64,000 nt of DNA from positions 1-64,000 of the forward strand of contig NZ_QPNC01000024.1 of assembly GCF_003386285.1 (NCBI RefSeq). The letters run 5' to 3'. This stretch comes from Nocardiopsis sp. FIRDI 009. GTDB taxonomy: Bacteria > Actinomycetota > Actinomycetes > Streptosporangiales > Streptosporangiaceae. Positions 8,861 through 17,812 of the stretch are shown piece by piece; positions within the stretch are counted from its first letter, which is position 1; each line of letters opens with the position of its first letter. A program made the position numbers and the translations under genes. The notes under the pieces were generated by a model. That model was not told the origin of the DNA. It made no database searches and worked only from the letters and a program-made list of their open reading frames with translations.

Positions 8861-9183
8861 CGGGCTCCTCCCTCAATGGAGGTGGTGAACCGGTGGGGAG
8901 CGAACTCGGGGACGACGTCGGCCGGTGGGGAGACCGTGCCGCGGGCCTCCGCCATGCTCTGCTCGGTGGCACGGGCCCTGAGCAGATCCAGCGAGGCACG
9001 GACCCCCTCCAGCGGCCTGGCCATGCGCTCGCGTACGGGTCGGCGGAGGACGTCGATCCGGTCCTCGGCGCCGGTGGGGCGGAATGCCCCCGGTCCGTTC
9101 TCCGCCGAGAGTGAGTGACGCTCACCTGTCTGTTCGGAGGGGACGACCCCTTCCTCGGGCGGCTCCACCAGCTCGAACTTCAT
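8857..9183 (-). CDS. first gene of the toxin operon, hypothetical (108 aa)
   Basis: A charged soluble protein beginning MKFELVEPPEE with a central helical region (RIDVLRRPVRERMARPLEGVRASLDLLRARA). Such small proteins often precede WXG-like genes in ESX toxin operons and may be partners or chaperones. The ATG at 9183 has a clear AAGGAGAG site seven bases upstream; a slightly longer form starting near 9201 would overlap that site and is less likely. The stop overlaps the next gene's start by 4 bp. The family is not recognised. Confidence 0.6.
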   Translation of the reverse strand: MKFELVEPPEEGVVPSEQTGERHSLSAENGPGAFRPTGAEDRIDVLRRPVRERMARPLEGVRASLDLLRARATEQSMAEARGTVSPPADVVPEFAPHRFTTSIEGGAR

Positions 9184-9521
9184 CCCGTCGCTCTCCTTCA
9201 CCGCTTTACGGACATTGCATCCGCTTTATGGAGAATTCCGCAGCAGTATGCACATAGACGATGACGGCCTCTCGTCGGTTCCGCTCCCGACGGAGGGCCT
9301 CACGAGCCGGAAAAATGCACGCTGAGCAGCGGGTATACCGAGAAACCATTGGCCGGGAGCCCTTCGGTGACGCACACCACTTCCCTGACCGCATGTGGAC
9401 ACGAAGCGGACAGAGCGCGAAATCCCTTCATGTCATTCGGGCGAAGGCCGTGACGGTGCGCGGTGGCTGGCAGAAGACACGACCCCCGGAACCGCGTGGG
9501 GTGAGTATCCGGCTGCTCAGT
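9184..9521. other. 338-bp gap upstream of the toxin operon
   Basis: No supported gene. The part nearest the operon is AT-richer than the surroundings and probably holds its promoter. The word TAAAGCGG occurs twice, 22 bp apart, on the operon strand directly upstream of the first ribosome site (about 9206-9231). A convincing -35/-10 pair was not found. Confidence 0.4.
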
Positions 9522-10934
9522 TCACCTTCGACCGGCCGCAGCCAGGTGGGCGGTCTGACGTTCGACCAACGCCAGATCCTGGAGCGGCGCCTCGGCGTCG
9601 CCCAACACCGGGTACCAGACCGCCTGCCGCTCCCCCTCGCCCAGGACGGTGCCCCTGATCGGCCCCGCCTGGGCATAGCCGCGGCCGATCTCCGCGAGGC
9701 GCCCGGGGCCGATGGCGAACCCGACCTGAACGGCCGTGCCCGTCCACCTGGGCTCGAAGGTGGTGTCGCGCCGCCCCGCGAGGCGGCGCACCCGCAGTCC
9801 GTCCAGGAGATCCTCCCGCGCGAGCGCCTCCACCACCGAGGGGAGCGCATCGAAGGGGACGGCGTCCTCACCGGAGAAACCGATCACCACGGAGGCCCGT
9901 TCCAGGACTCCCTGCTCCCGCCACGCGACCCTGAGCTGACCGGAGAACGGGTGGCCGACATCCAGCGGCCCGGCGAAGAACAGAACCACGGCCCTGGGTT
10001 CGCGCCGACGGACGAACTCGGTCAGCTGTTCCCGGTCCCACGTCCGGACCGCGGGCTCGTGGGGACCCCACGCGGTGGGCCCGGGTCCGGCCAGATGCTC
10101 GGCCAGGATCTCCACGATCCGCCCCGGCCGCCGAGGGTCCTCCGGACGGTGAATCGCGGACACGTCCACCACGAGCTGCACCCCTGTGGACTCGGACATG
10201 TCCTCCACGAAGCCCTGTACTGGCTCGGCGTCGGGTTCCCTCGCACCCCAGTTCAGTCCGACCGGTTCCTTCTCCGGACGGAATCCGAGCCCGTCGTCCC
10301 AATGCACCGGCAAACCGGTGATCCCGTCGTAGTGGCCGCCCTCCTCGTCACGCACCACCCACCGGCCCATCGGCCCGGTCAGGTAGGTCCGTACCCCGTA
10401 GGTCAGCCGCGCCGTCGACGGGGTCAGCACCTGGAGCAGCTTGTCCCCACGGGTGGCCACGACATCGCTGATCCAGGACGAGAACGGCACCACGGGGCGA
10501 TCCTGGGCGACGACGAGAGCCCTGGTCGCGGTGCGCTCGACCGCCGGGTGCTCCGGCTCCTCCCACAGCCCGAAGTCGGCCGTCCCCGACGTCCACACCG
10601 CTCCCCCGAGCCGCGACGCGAGCCCGTCCGCGAACCGGTGCGCCACCTCCCTCCCCGCCTCGTCGGGACGGGCGCGTGTCTCCACCCACCAGAACCGCTC
10701 CGGCAGACCGGCGACGACGTCCGGACCGAGCAGGCGCACGACCTCGCCCGGCTCCTCCACCAGGCGACCGGGTTCGAGCGTGGCCAGAAGCCGCTCGTCC
10801 CCGTCCCGGATCTGTAGGACATGGGTGTCCTCGTGCCGGTGGAGCCACAGGTCCGGATCGACGTCCTGGAGGGCCTGGCGGATCGTCCGCTCGTCCGGCT
10901 TCCCGACGACCAGCGCCACCACGTCGTAGCTCAA
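9522..10934 (-). CDS. DUF6177-like protein (ESX/T7SS neighbourhood)
   Basis: A soluble protein of about 470 aa with no signal peptide or clear transmembrane helix. The N-terminal half (DVVALVVGKPDE; EVVRLLGPDVVAGLPERFWWVETRARPDEAGREVAHRFADGL) matches my recollection of DUF6177, a family often found near type VII secretion genes in actinomycetes. The biochemical role is unknown. A TTG start at 10934 is preferred because AAGGAG lies five bases upstream; the GTG at 10940 sits directly against that site. It lies upstream of the toxin operon on the same strand but is separated by 338 bp, so it may have its own promoter. Confidence 0.6.
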   Translation of the reverse strand: MSYDVVALVVGKPDERTIRQALQDVDPDLWLHRHEDTHVLQIRDGDERLLATLEPGRLVEEPGEVVRLLGPDVVAGLPERFWWVETRARPDEAGREVAHRFADGLASRLGGAVWTSGTADFGLWEEPEHPAVERTATRALVVAQDRPVVPFSSWISDVVATRGDKLLQVLTPSTARLTYGVRTYLTGPMGRWVVRDEEGGHYDGITGLPVHWDDGLGFRPEKEPVGLNWGAREPDAEPVQGFVEDMSESTGVQLVVDVSAIHRPEDPRRPGRIVEILAEHLAGPGPTAWGPHEPAVRTWDREQLTEFVRRREPRAVVLFFAGPLDVGHPFSGQLRVAWREQGVLERASVVIGFSGEDAVPFDALPSVVEALAREDLLDGLRVRRLAGRRDTTFEPRWTGTAVQVGFAIGPGRLAEIGRGYAQAGPIRGTVLGEGERQAVWYPVLGDAEAPLQDLALVERQTAHLAAAGRR

Positions 10935-11061
10935 CGGCACTCCTTACGGGGGTGAGGTGCGCGAGGTTCGGACCCGTCGGCGGGGGCGCGCAGCGGGTCA
11001 CTGTTCGCGAAGGAGCATAGCCAAAGCGTCATCAACGCCCCGTTCGCCCCCATATCCCCGG

Positions 11062-11658
11062 TTACCCGGCGTCGGCCGGGTCGGCGTCCAGCAACCCGTT
11101 GAGCAGGGCCAGCGCCGTCGTCCGCAGCTCCTCCTCCCTCAGCGGATCGGCGGCCCCGACCCCGGCGAGGGAGTCGAACAGCGCCCCCTCGACCCAGTTG
11201 AGGAACGCGCGGGTGTGCCTCCTCGGCGTCGGAGAGCCCAGCGCGGCCATCAGCCCGTCGAGCATGTCACGGAACCGCTCGCCCAACCGGTCGTAGATCT
11301 CCCGCAGCTCCGGGTTCCGCCCCGCCTCCAACGCCAGCTCGTAGCGGGCCAGCGACCGCTTCCGGTCCCGGGTGACGGACGCCCTCAGGAAGACCGCCGC
11401 CAGCCGCGCCGTCTCCTCCCGGCTCACCTCCGCGAGCCGGAGGAGCGGCACCGTATCCCTCTCCTCCTGCTCGACCAGCCAGGTCAGCGCGGTCTCGATC
11501 AACCGCAGCCGGGTGCGCGCGTGGTACGAGGTCGAGCCCGGGGGCAGCCCCGCCGCCTCGTCCACGGCCCGGTGCGTGAGGCCGCGCAGCCCCCGGTCGG
11601 CGATCAGCTCCAGTGCGGTGGCGGCGATCAACTCCACCCGCTCACTCGGGTTCGGCAC
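11062..11658 (-). CDS. TetR-family transcriptional repressor
   Basis: 198 aa. The N-terminal helix-turn-helix reads ATALELIADRGLRGLTHRAVDEAAGLPPGSTSYH-like and is followed by an all-helical ligand domain. The GTG at 11658 is chosen because AAGGAGG lies seven bases upstream; an in-frame ATG at 11679 precedes that site. It is divergent from a FAD monooxygenase, with two tandem palindromes between them, so it most likely represses itself and the monooxygenase and is released by a small-molecule substrate. Confidence 0.9.
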   Translation of the reverse strand: MPNPSERVELIAATALELIADRGLRGLTHRAVDEAAGLPPGSTSYHARTRLRLIETALTWLVEQEERDTVPLLRLAEVSREETARLAAVFLRASVTRDRKRSLARYELALEAGRNPELREIYDRLGERFRDMLDGLMAALGSPTPRRHTRAFLNWVEGALFDSLAGVGAADPLREEELRTTALALLNGLLDADPADAG

Positions 11659-11682
11659 GTGCCGACCTCCTTCCCCCATCGT

Positions 11683-11720
11683 CTCTACACTTGTAGAGTA
11701 ATGGCTCTACAGATGTAGAG
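11683..11720. promoter_or_regulatory. tandem TetR operators
   Basis: Two copies of CTCTACA-NN-TGTAGAG (CTCTACACTTGTAGAG at 11683-11698 and CTCTACAGATGTAGAG at 11705-11720), 22 bp centre to centre, fill the gap between the divergent TetR and monooxygenase starts. They are the probable binding sites of the TetR protein. Confidence 0.8.
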
Positions 11721-11744
11721 GACAAGCCCGGCGAGGGGGAAGTC

Positions 11745-12932
11745 ATGGGGAAAGCCGTGGTCATCGGGGGCGGCATCGGCGGCCTGACCGCCGCACGCGC
11801 GCTGCTGGCGCGCGGATGGGACGTCGAGGTCCTGGAGAGGAACGACCTCGCGCCGGTCGGCGCGGGGCTGGCGGTCGCGCCCAACGCCCTGCGCGCGCTG
11901 GACACCGTCGGCCTCGGCGACGCCGTGCGGGGGCGGGCGGCGGTCGGTTCGGGCGGCATCCGCAGCTGGCGCGGCCGGTGGCTCGCGCCGACCAACGTCG
12001 ACGAGGTACGCGAACGCTTCGGCGACACCATCGCGGTGGTGCCCCGTGCGGAGCTGCTGGGCCTGCTGTCCGGCGGGAGCGGCGCCCCTGTGGTCCACAC
12101 GCACACCCACGCGGCGCTCACCGACGCGGGCGGGCCCGACCGTCCGGCCCGCGTCACCTCCGACGACGGCCGCGAGTGGACGGCCGACCTGGTCGTGGCC
12201 GCAGACGGCATCCGGTCGGCCACCCGCACGGAGCTGTTCCCCGACCACCCCGGCGCCGTCTACTCCGGGGCCACCACCTGGCGCCTGATCACCGACGGCA
12301 CCGGTGTCTCGGTGTCCGCCGAGTCGTGGGGGCCGGGCGGATCGGTCGGAGTCATGCCGCTCGCCGACGGCCGCGTGTACCTGTACGCGATGAGCCGGGC
12401 GCTCCCGGACGCGCACGTTCCCGACGAGCGCGCCGAACTCCTCCGGCGATTCGGCCACTGGCACGATCCGATCCCGGCCGTCCTCCGCCGGGCGGATCCG
12501 AGGGCGGTGCTGCGCAACGACGTCTGGCACCTGCCCACCCCGCCGCCCGCCTACCACGGCGGCCGGGTCGCGCTGCTCGGCGACGCCGCGCACGCGATGA
12601 CCCCGAACCTGGGGCAGGGCGCCTGCCAGGCGATCGAGGACGCCGTCGTCCTGGCCCACGCCGTCGGCGGGGGCTCCGCCGTCCCCGCCGGCCTGGCCGC
12701 CTACACCTCCGCCCGGCTCCCACGCGCCTCGGGTGTCGTCCGCCGCTCCGCGGGCGTCGGCCGGATGTCGATGATCGGCAACCCGATGGCCCGGGCGCTG
12801 CGCGACAACGGGATCGCCCTCACCACCCGGCTCCTGCCCCGCCTGTTCTTCGGCCCCCTGGAGGAGACCTTCGGCTGGCGTCCCCCGGCGGACGGGAACC
12901 GTTCCGCCCGGTCCTCGCCGGACCGGAGCTGA
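11745..12932 (+). CDS. FAD-dependent aromatic-ring-type monooxygenase
   Basis: 395 aa, single-component flavoprotein hydroxylase of the PHBH fold. GGGIGG near residue 8 binds the ADP part of FAD, a DG-type motif (VVAADGIRSATR) lies near residue 150, and GDAAHAMTPNLGQGACQAIEDA near residue 285 binds the FAD ribityl chain. It would use NAD(P)H and oxygen to hydroxylate or epoxidise a small, often aromatic compound; the substrate is unknown. Start ATG 11745 with a GAGGGGGAAG ribosome site. The divergent TetR repressor and tandem operators suggest substrate-inducible detoxification or tailoring. A strong hairpin follows. Confidence 0.88.
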   Translation: MGKAVVIGGGIGGLTAARALLARGWDVEVLERNDLAPVGAGLAVAPNALRALDTVGLGDAVRGRAAVGSGGIRSWRGRWLAPTNVDEVRERFGDTIAVVPRAELLGLLSGGSGAPVVHTHTHAALTDAGGPDRPARVTSDDGREWTADLVVAADGIRSATRTELFPDHPGAVYSGATTWRLITDGTGVSVSAESWGPGGSVGVMPLADGRVYLYAMSRALPDAHVPDERAELLRRFGHWHDPIPAVLRRADPRAVLRNDVWHLPTPPPAYHGGRVALLGDAAHAMTPNLGQGACQAIEDAVVLAHAVGGGSAVPAGLAAYTSARLPRASGVVRRSAGVGRMSMIGNPMARALRDNGIALTTRLLPRLFFGPLEETFGWRPPADGNRSARSSPDRS

Positions 12933-12952
12933 CGCGCCCCGTACACGCGAAA

Positions 12953-12985
12953 CGGCGCCCGTCGGATCTCCTCCGACGGGCGCCG
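12953..12985. terminator. bidirectional hairpin terminator
   Basis: A perfect 14-bp stem (12953-12966 and 12972-12985) with a 5-nt loop between the convergent monooxygenase and PAP2 genes. Confidence 0.85.
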
Positions 12986-13009
12986 TCCACGATGGGGGAG
13001 GCGGGACGC

Positions 13010-13879
13010 TCACGCCCCGGTGTCGATCGGCGCCTTCCTCCCGTACCAGGGCCACCACTCGACCGTGCGGCCGTGCGGGAACATCCGGTCCAGGCGGATG
13101 GTCACCCGGAGCGCGAAACCGCCCGCGACCATCCCCGCCAGCAGGTCCGTGAACCAGTGGAAGTGCAGGTAGACGGAGACGGTCGACTGCAACAGGGCGA
13201 TACCGACGATGCAGTAGGCCAGCCTCCGAATGATGTGCGGCCTGGCCGCCGCGAACCGGATGATGAGGAACAGCACCAGACCGTAGATGAGGATGGCGTT
13301 GGCCCCGTGCCCGGAGGGGAAGGCCACGTTGCCCATCCCCTGGAAGAAGTCCGGGTCGAAGTTCTTGGCGTGACCCCGGTTGAAGCCCAGCTTCATCACC
13401 GACACCAGGGACATCATGCCCACGACCCCGACCGCGCTCAGCACGATCGGCCGCCAGCTGCGGTGCCGGTACGCGAGCTGGATCGCGGTCACGGCGAGCA
13501 CCGGAAGCGCGACCGCACGCGAGGCGACCGTGTCGGGCCAGTAGATGAGCGGTTCGCGCAGCACGTCCCAGTAGGGGCGCGGCAGCTCGTTGAGGAAGAC
13601 GTCGACCGGATGCATCGGCCCCGCGGCCAGCATCGTCATCACGATGAGCGCCACCGCGAGCATGATCGCGATCCGGTCCGAGGCCAGGCCCCACGCGATC
13701 TCGCTCACACTCGGCCACGTGACCGCGCGCACGACCGGCACCCCCGGGGTGGTGCCCGAGGTGCGCACCACCGGAATGGGACCGCTGTACGGCCCCGGTG
13801 CGGGGGACCGCCGCTGCCCGTCGTGTGCTTTCGTCACGTGGCTGGACCGTGCGTGCCGGGTCCGCGAAGAGTGCGTCAT
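13010..13879 (-). CDS. PAP2-family membrane phosphatase
   Basis: 289 aa from ATG 13879. After a basic, probably cytoplasmic N-terminus come about six membrane helices. The three phosphatase motifs are KLGFNRGH (motif 1, with Asn-Arg-Gly in place of the usual Arg-Pro), FPSGH (motif 2) and YLHFHWFTDLL (motif 3, whose His and Asp are kept). The family dephosphorylates lipid phosphates such as phosphatidate or undecaprenyl pyrophosphate at the outer membrane face. No strong ribosome site marks the start; an in-frame GTG at 13996 would add 39 residues. The altered motif 1 makes the substrate uncertain. Confidence 0.82.
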   Translation of the reverse strand: MTHSSRTRHARSSHVTKAHDGQRRSPAPGPYSGPIPVVRTSGTTPGVPVVRAVTWPSVSEIAWGLASDRIAIMLAVALIVMTMLAAGPMHPVDVFLNELPRPYWDVLREPLIYWPDTVASRAVALPVLAVTAIQLAYRHRSWRPIVLSAVGVVGMMSLVSVMKLGFNRGHAKNFDPDFFQGMGNVAFPSGHGANAILIYGLVLFLIIRFAAARPHIIRRLAYCIVGIALLQSTVSVYLHFHWFTDLLAGMVAGGFALRVTIRLDRMFPHGRTVEWWPWYGRKAPIDTGA

Positions 13880-14501
13880 GTGCTCAGTGCTGTCTCTCGG
13901 GGGCTCGCCTTGGCGCTCCCGGAGCGCGGGGGACGGGCTAGCCGCGGTTGCTGGTACTGATCCTGACGTCCTCAGGGCCGACTCGGGGATCGTCACTCAG
14001 AACGGGGCCGTGCCCCGTCACCCCGTTCGACGGCCGAACCTTGGAACCGGTTCACGACGTCGCGTCCGGTCTCGGGCAGGTTCGGCGTCCAAGGAACAAA
14101 CTGGACGGCTGTGGCGCCCGTGAGCGCGCCATACCTGTCGGATATGGTCATCAGCGCAGGTCAAGGCGCTGTCATCGGGTCCTTTACCCAGGCGCGGAGC
14201 ACTCTCCGCCGGGACGTGTGTGCATGTTGCCGACAGACGAGCCTACCTGGACACTTCCGCCCAAGAGCTCCCCGGTCGACCAACCGCACCCCCTTTCACC
14301 ACGGACTTTGCCCCACGACCCACCAACGGCCGGGCGTGGTTCACTGTCGAGAGACGCGTTCGTGACGTTTCCGTTAGGCGTTCGATGCCCGTGGTCCACT
14401 CGACCCGCACCGGTGTGGCACCCTTCAAGGAGCTTGTACGACGCTGAGCGGACGGGTCCGCGCGCACGGGGCGCGTGGGCCGAGGAACGGAAGGGCCCTG
14501 G
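13880..14501. other. divergent intergenic region, no supported gene
   Basis: About 620 bp between the divergent PAP2 and FadR-type genes. Open frames here lack ribosome sites or family-like sequence. A short palindromic patch (CCATA near 14130 and TATGG near 14143) is the only symmetric element noticed. No riboswitch fold was recognised. Confidence 0.4.
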
Positions 14502-15185
14502 ATGGTCGACCTCCCGCGATTGCCGGATGATCCCTCGAAGCTGGCCCGTGAGCCGCTCCGGGAGCAGATCCGGCAGGTACTGGTCGAGGGGCTGCTGTCC
14601 GGACGCTGGAAGCCCGGGGAGCGGATCGTGGAACGCCGCGTCGCCACGGAGCTCAAGGTGAGCCAGGCCCCGGTCCGCGAGGCCCTGCGTGAGCTGGAGA
14701 CCCTGCGCCTCATCGAGACGGTGCCGAACAAGGGCGCCCGCGTGCGCGCGTTCGGGGTCCAGGACATGGCGGAGATCTACCCCGTCCGCGCCGGTCTGGA
14801 GCTGGTCGCCGCGCGCCTCGCGGCCCCCCGCCTGGCCTCCGACCCGTCCCCGCTGGAGCGGGAGGTGGAGGCGCTCAAACGGGCCACCGCCCAGGGCGAC
14901 GTCTCCGAGCAGATCCGGCACAGTGTGGAGTTCCACCGCGAGATCGTGCGGGCCGCCGACAACAGCGTGCTCCTGCACACGTGGGAGTCGCTCGGCGTGG
15001 AGGTGTGGACCGCCCTGTCCGTGCGCTGGCTGGACATGGAACTGCACGCCAAGGCGGCCGACCACGACCAGATCACACGCGCCTTCCGCGAGGGGGACCC
15101 GTCGGTGGGCGAGATGGTGAGCGACCACGTCCTCAACTACGTGGAGGCGGCCCTCAAGACCCACGGTGGCGCCGTGGCCCGGTGA
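14502..15185 (+). CDS. GntR/FadR-family transcriptional regulator
   Basis: 227 aa. The N-terminal winged helix (LREQIRQVLVEGLLSGRWKPGERIVERRVATEL; VSQAPVREALREL) is followed by an all-helical FCD domain whose E-x-R and His residues (YPVRAGLELVAARL; HREIV; DHVLNYV) could bind a metal or organic acid. ATG 14502 was chosen over an in-frame GTG at 14475 because the domain begins shortly after it. It sits directly upstream of the pyruvate dehydrogenase operon, whose promoter carries a 17-bp palindrome, so it is the prime candidate regulator of that operon, possibly with pyruvate or a related acid as ligand. Confidence 0.88.
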   Translation: MVDLPRLPDDPSKLAREPLREQIRQVLVEGLLSGRWKPGERIVERRVATELKVSQAPVREALRELETLRLIETVPNKGARVRAFGVQDMAEIYPVRAGLELVAARLAAPRLASDPSPLEREVEALKRATAQGDVSEQIRHSVEFHREIVRAADNSVLLHTWESLGVEVWTALSVRWLDMELHAKAADHDQITRAFREGDPSVGEMVSDHVLNYVEAALKTHGGAVAR

Positions 15186-15267
15186 CCCGCCCCGGGACCG
15201 CCTCCGCCCCGGCCCCGGGTGACCTGGCCCTTCGCACCAAAGTTCGGAGATCTACCGTAAAGTCGTA

Positions 15268-15296
15268 TTGATCGATCATCGATCAGTCCGTAGAGT
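15268..15296 (+). promoter_or_regulatory. pdh operon promoter with palindromic operator
   Basis: TTGATC (15268-15273), a 17-bp spacer and TAGAGT (15291-15296) form a good sigma-70-type promoter. A perfect palindrome, TGATCGATCATCGATCA (15269-15285), covers the -35 and most of the spacer. Binding there would block RNA polymerase. The upstream FadR-type protein is the likely binder. The start would be near 15303, leaving a leader of about 365 nt. Confidence 0.7.
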
Positions 15297-15540
15297 GTGC
15301 GCGACGCACGTCACACGCACGTGTCCCACGGGCGCACGGTGTCGTTCATCCGGCCGGTGGACGAACCCGGGTGACCACGGGCCGCCGAGCCGACCGTCGG
15401 GGGATGCATAGGGCACCCCAGACCGGGAAGCAATGCGGTCAAGGGTCCGGGCGACAACTGCACACGAGACCCCACCATCGCTTCGCGTCCGGAGATGACG
15501 AGCCACGGTCCCCCGGACGCGCCCCGCGACAGCCACAAGA

Positions 15541-15572
15541 GCGCCGCCGCCGAATGAGCCCGGCGGCGGCGC
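15541..15572 (+). promoter_or_regulatory. strong hairpin in the pdhA leader
   Basis: GCGCCGCCGCCG (15541-15552) pairs perfectly with CGGCGGCGGCGC (15561-15572) around an 8-nt loop, about 100 nt before the pdhA start. No T-run follows. It may affect leader stability or act in attenuation. The rest of 15186-15668 shows no convincing gene. Confidence 0.4.
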
Positions 15573-15668
15573 ACGCCACGGCCACGCCCGACAGCGGGCC
15601 ACGGCGGGCCTCGCGCTCCGGCCCACAGGCCCGGGCGACAGGCCTTCTCGGACGTAGAAAGGCACACC

Positions 15669-16772
15669 ATGGCTGACACGGCCAAGCCGAAGGGCGGCGC
15701 CAGGTCCTCCGGGTCCCGGCGGCGGTCCCGCAAGGACACCTCCCCGAGCCTCAGCAACGAGAGCCCCGACACCCTCCTCGACTACTACCGCCGGATGCTC
15801 TTCGTCCGACGCTTCGAGGAGCGGACCGCCCAGGCGTACACCCAGGCCAGGATCGGCGGCTACTGTCACCTGAACCTGGGTGAGGAGGCCACGGTCGTCG
15901 GCCTGATGACCGCCCTGAAGGAGACCGACTACCTCTTCACGAACTACCGTGACCACGGGTACGCGATCGAGAAGGGGATGGACCCCAAGCGGGTCATGGC
16001 CGAGCTCTACGGACGCAGCGACGGCGTGTCCAGGGGCTGGGGCGGCTCCATGCACATGTACGACACCGAGTCCCGGATGCTCGGCGGCTACGGCATCGTC
16101 GGCGGTCAGCTGCCGCTGGCCACGGGCGCGGCACTGGCCGTCGCCTACAGGGGCGGCGACGAGGTCGTCATGTGCCAGATGGGCGACGGCACCACCAACA
16201 TCGGCGCCTGGCACGAGTCCCTCAACATCGCCAAGCTGTGGGACCTGCCGATCGTCTTCGTGGTGATCAACAACTTCACCGGGATGGGCACCACCGTCGA
16301 GATGTCCTCGGCCGAGCCCGAGCTGTACAAGCGCGGCTCCGCCTTCCGCATCGAGGGTGAGCGCGTGGACGGCCGCGACGTCCTCGCCGTGCGCGACGCC
16401 GCCACCCGCCTCGTGGAACGCGCCCGCGAGGAGCAGACCCCGTTCCTCCTGGAGGCGTGGAGCTACCGGCAGAAGGGCCACTCGGTCGTCGACCCGGCCA
16501 AGTACCGCACGGATGAGCAGCGCGAGACGGCGCGGTCGAAGGAGAACGACCCGATCGCCCTGTTCGACGCCAAGCTCACCAAGGCGGGCATCCTGAACGA
16601 CGAGATCCGCGACGAGATCGCCGCCGCGGTCAAGACCGAGGTCACCGCGGCCGCCGACTTCGCCGAGCAGAGCCCCAAGCCCGACGTCTCGACGCTCTTC
16701 GACTACACGTACGCCACCCCGGTTCCGAACGAGTCGCGGCGCATGCCCGCCGACCCGGTGTTCGCGGAGTAG
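15669..16772 (+). CDS. pdhA: pyruvate dehydrogenase E1 component, alpha subunit
   Basis: 367 aa. With PdhB it forms the alpha2beta2 thiamine-diphosphate E1 that decarboxylates pyruvate and transfers the acetyl group to lipoyl-E2. The TPP-binding motif runs from GDGTTN to VVINN (about residues 172-203), and SYRQKGHS lies in the phosphorylation-loop region of the family. The N-terminal 35 residues are basic and Ser-rich. ATG 15669 has AGAAAGG upstream. It is followed after 15 bp by pdhB and then pdhC, with no E3 gene in the operon; E3 must come from elsewhere. A branched-chain 2-oxoacid E1 is the alternative, but the sequence reads closer to the pyruvate type. Confidence 0.88.
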   Translation: MADTAKPKGGARSSGSRRRSRKDTSPSLSNESPDTLLDYYRRMLFVRRFEERTAQAYTQARIGGYCHLNLGEEATVVGLMTALKETDYLFTNYRDHGYAIEKGMDPKRVMAELYGRSDGVSRGWGGSMHMYDTESRMLGGYGIVGGQLPLATGAALAVAYRGGDEVVMCQMGDGTTNIGAWHESLNIAKLWDLPIVFVVINNFTGMGTTVEMSSAEPELYKRGSAFRIEGERVDGRDVLAVRDAATRLVERAREEQTPFLLEAWSYRQKGHSVVDPAKYRTDEQRETARSKENDPIALFDAKLTKAGILNDEIRDEIAAAVKTEVTAAADFAEQSPKPDVSTLFDYTYATPVPNESRRMPADPVFAE

Positions 16773-16787
16773 AGAAGGAACCAGCAC

Positions 16788-17801
16788 ATGTCTGTCATCA
16801 CCTACCGCCAGGCTCTGCGGGACACCCTTCGCGCCGAGATGCTCCGCGACGAGAACGTCCTCGTCATGGGCGAAGAGATCGGTGTCTTCGAGGGCTCCTA
16901 CAAGATCACCGAGGGGCTGCTCAAGGAGTTCGGCCCCCGTCGGGTCAAGGACACCCCGATCGCCGAGGAGGGCTTCGTCGGCGCCGCCATCGGCGCCGCC
17001 ATGCTGGGCCTGCGCCCGGTCGTCGAGCTCATGACGATCAACTTCTCGCTGATCGCCATCGACCAGATCATCAACCACGCCGCCAAGATCTACGGCATGT
17101 TCGGCGGCCAGACCAGTGTGCCCATGGTCATCCGCACCCCCGGTGGCGGCGGCCAGCAGCTCGGTGCGACGCACTCGCAGAACATCGAGCTGTTCTACTC
17201 CTTCATCCCGGGTCTGAAGGTGCTCGCCCCGAGCACCCCGGCGGAGGCCTCCGCCATGCTCCGCGCGGCGATCCGCGACGACGACCCGGTCCTCTTCCTG
17301 GAGAACCTCGGCCTGTACAACTCCAAGGGCGAGGTGGCCGAGGACTACGCCGAGGCCGACAACGACGACGTCGCCGAGATCGGCCGCGCCGCGGTCACCC
17401 GTGAGGGCAGCGACATCACCCTCATCGGCTACTCCCGGATGGCGATGGTGGCCAACCAGGTCGCGGAGAAGCTGGCCGAGGAGGACATCAGCGTCGAGGT
17501 GGTCGACCTGCGCAGTCTGCGTCCGCTCGACCGCCAGACGTTCGTGGACTCGGTGAAGAAGACCGGCTCCGCGGTGATCTGCGAGGACGACTGGCTGACC
17601 TACGGGATCGGCGCGGAGATCGCCGCGTCCATCCAGGAGGGCGCCTTCGACTACCTGGACGCCCCGGTCCGGCGCGTGGCCATGGCCGAGGTGCCCATGC
17701 CCTACGCCAAACCGCTGGAGACGGCGGCCCTGCCCTCCGTGGAGTCGATCAGCACCGCCATCAAGGAGACCCTGAGCGCCGTCGGCAAGCGGGTCGGGTA
17801 G
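16788..17801 (+). CDS. pdhB: pyruvate dehydrogenase E1 component, beta subunit
   Basis: 337 aa, the normal length for the beta subunit. It begins MSVITYRQALRDTLRAEM and contains MGEEIGVFEGSYKIT, the E1-beta region that contacts TPP, and the transketolase C-terminal domain (EVVDLRSLRPLDRQTFVDSVKKT). It starts 15 bp after pdhA behind GAAGGA and ends 11 bp before pdhC, so the three genes form one operon. Confidence 0.9.
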   Translation: MSVITYRQALRDTLRAEMLRDENVLVMGEEIGVFEGSYKITEGLLKEFGPRRVKDTPIAEEGFVGAAIGAAMLGLRPVVELMTINFSLIAIDQIINHAAKIYGMFGGQTSVPMVIRTPGGGGQQLGATHSQNIELFYSFIPGLKVLAPSTPAEASAMLRAAIRDDDPVLFLENLGLYNSKGEVAEDYAEADNDDVAEIGRAAVTREGSDITLIGYSRMAMVANQVAEKLAEEDISVEVVDLRSLRPLDRQTFVDSVKKTGSAVICEDDWLTYGIGAEIAASIQEGAFDYLDAPVRRVAMAEVPMPYAKPLETAALPSVESISTAIKETLSAVGKRVG

Positions 17802-17812
17802 AGGAGTTTTCC

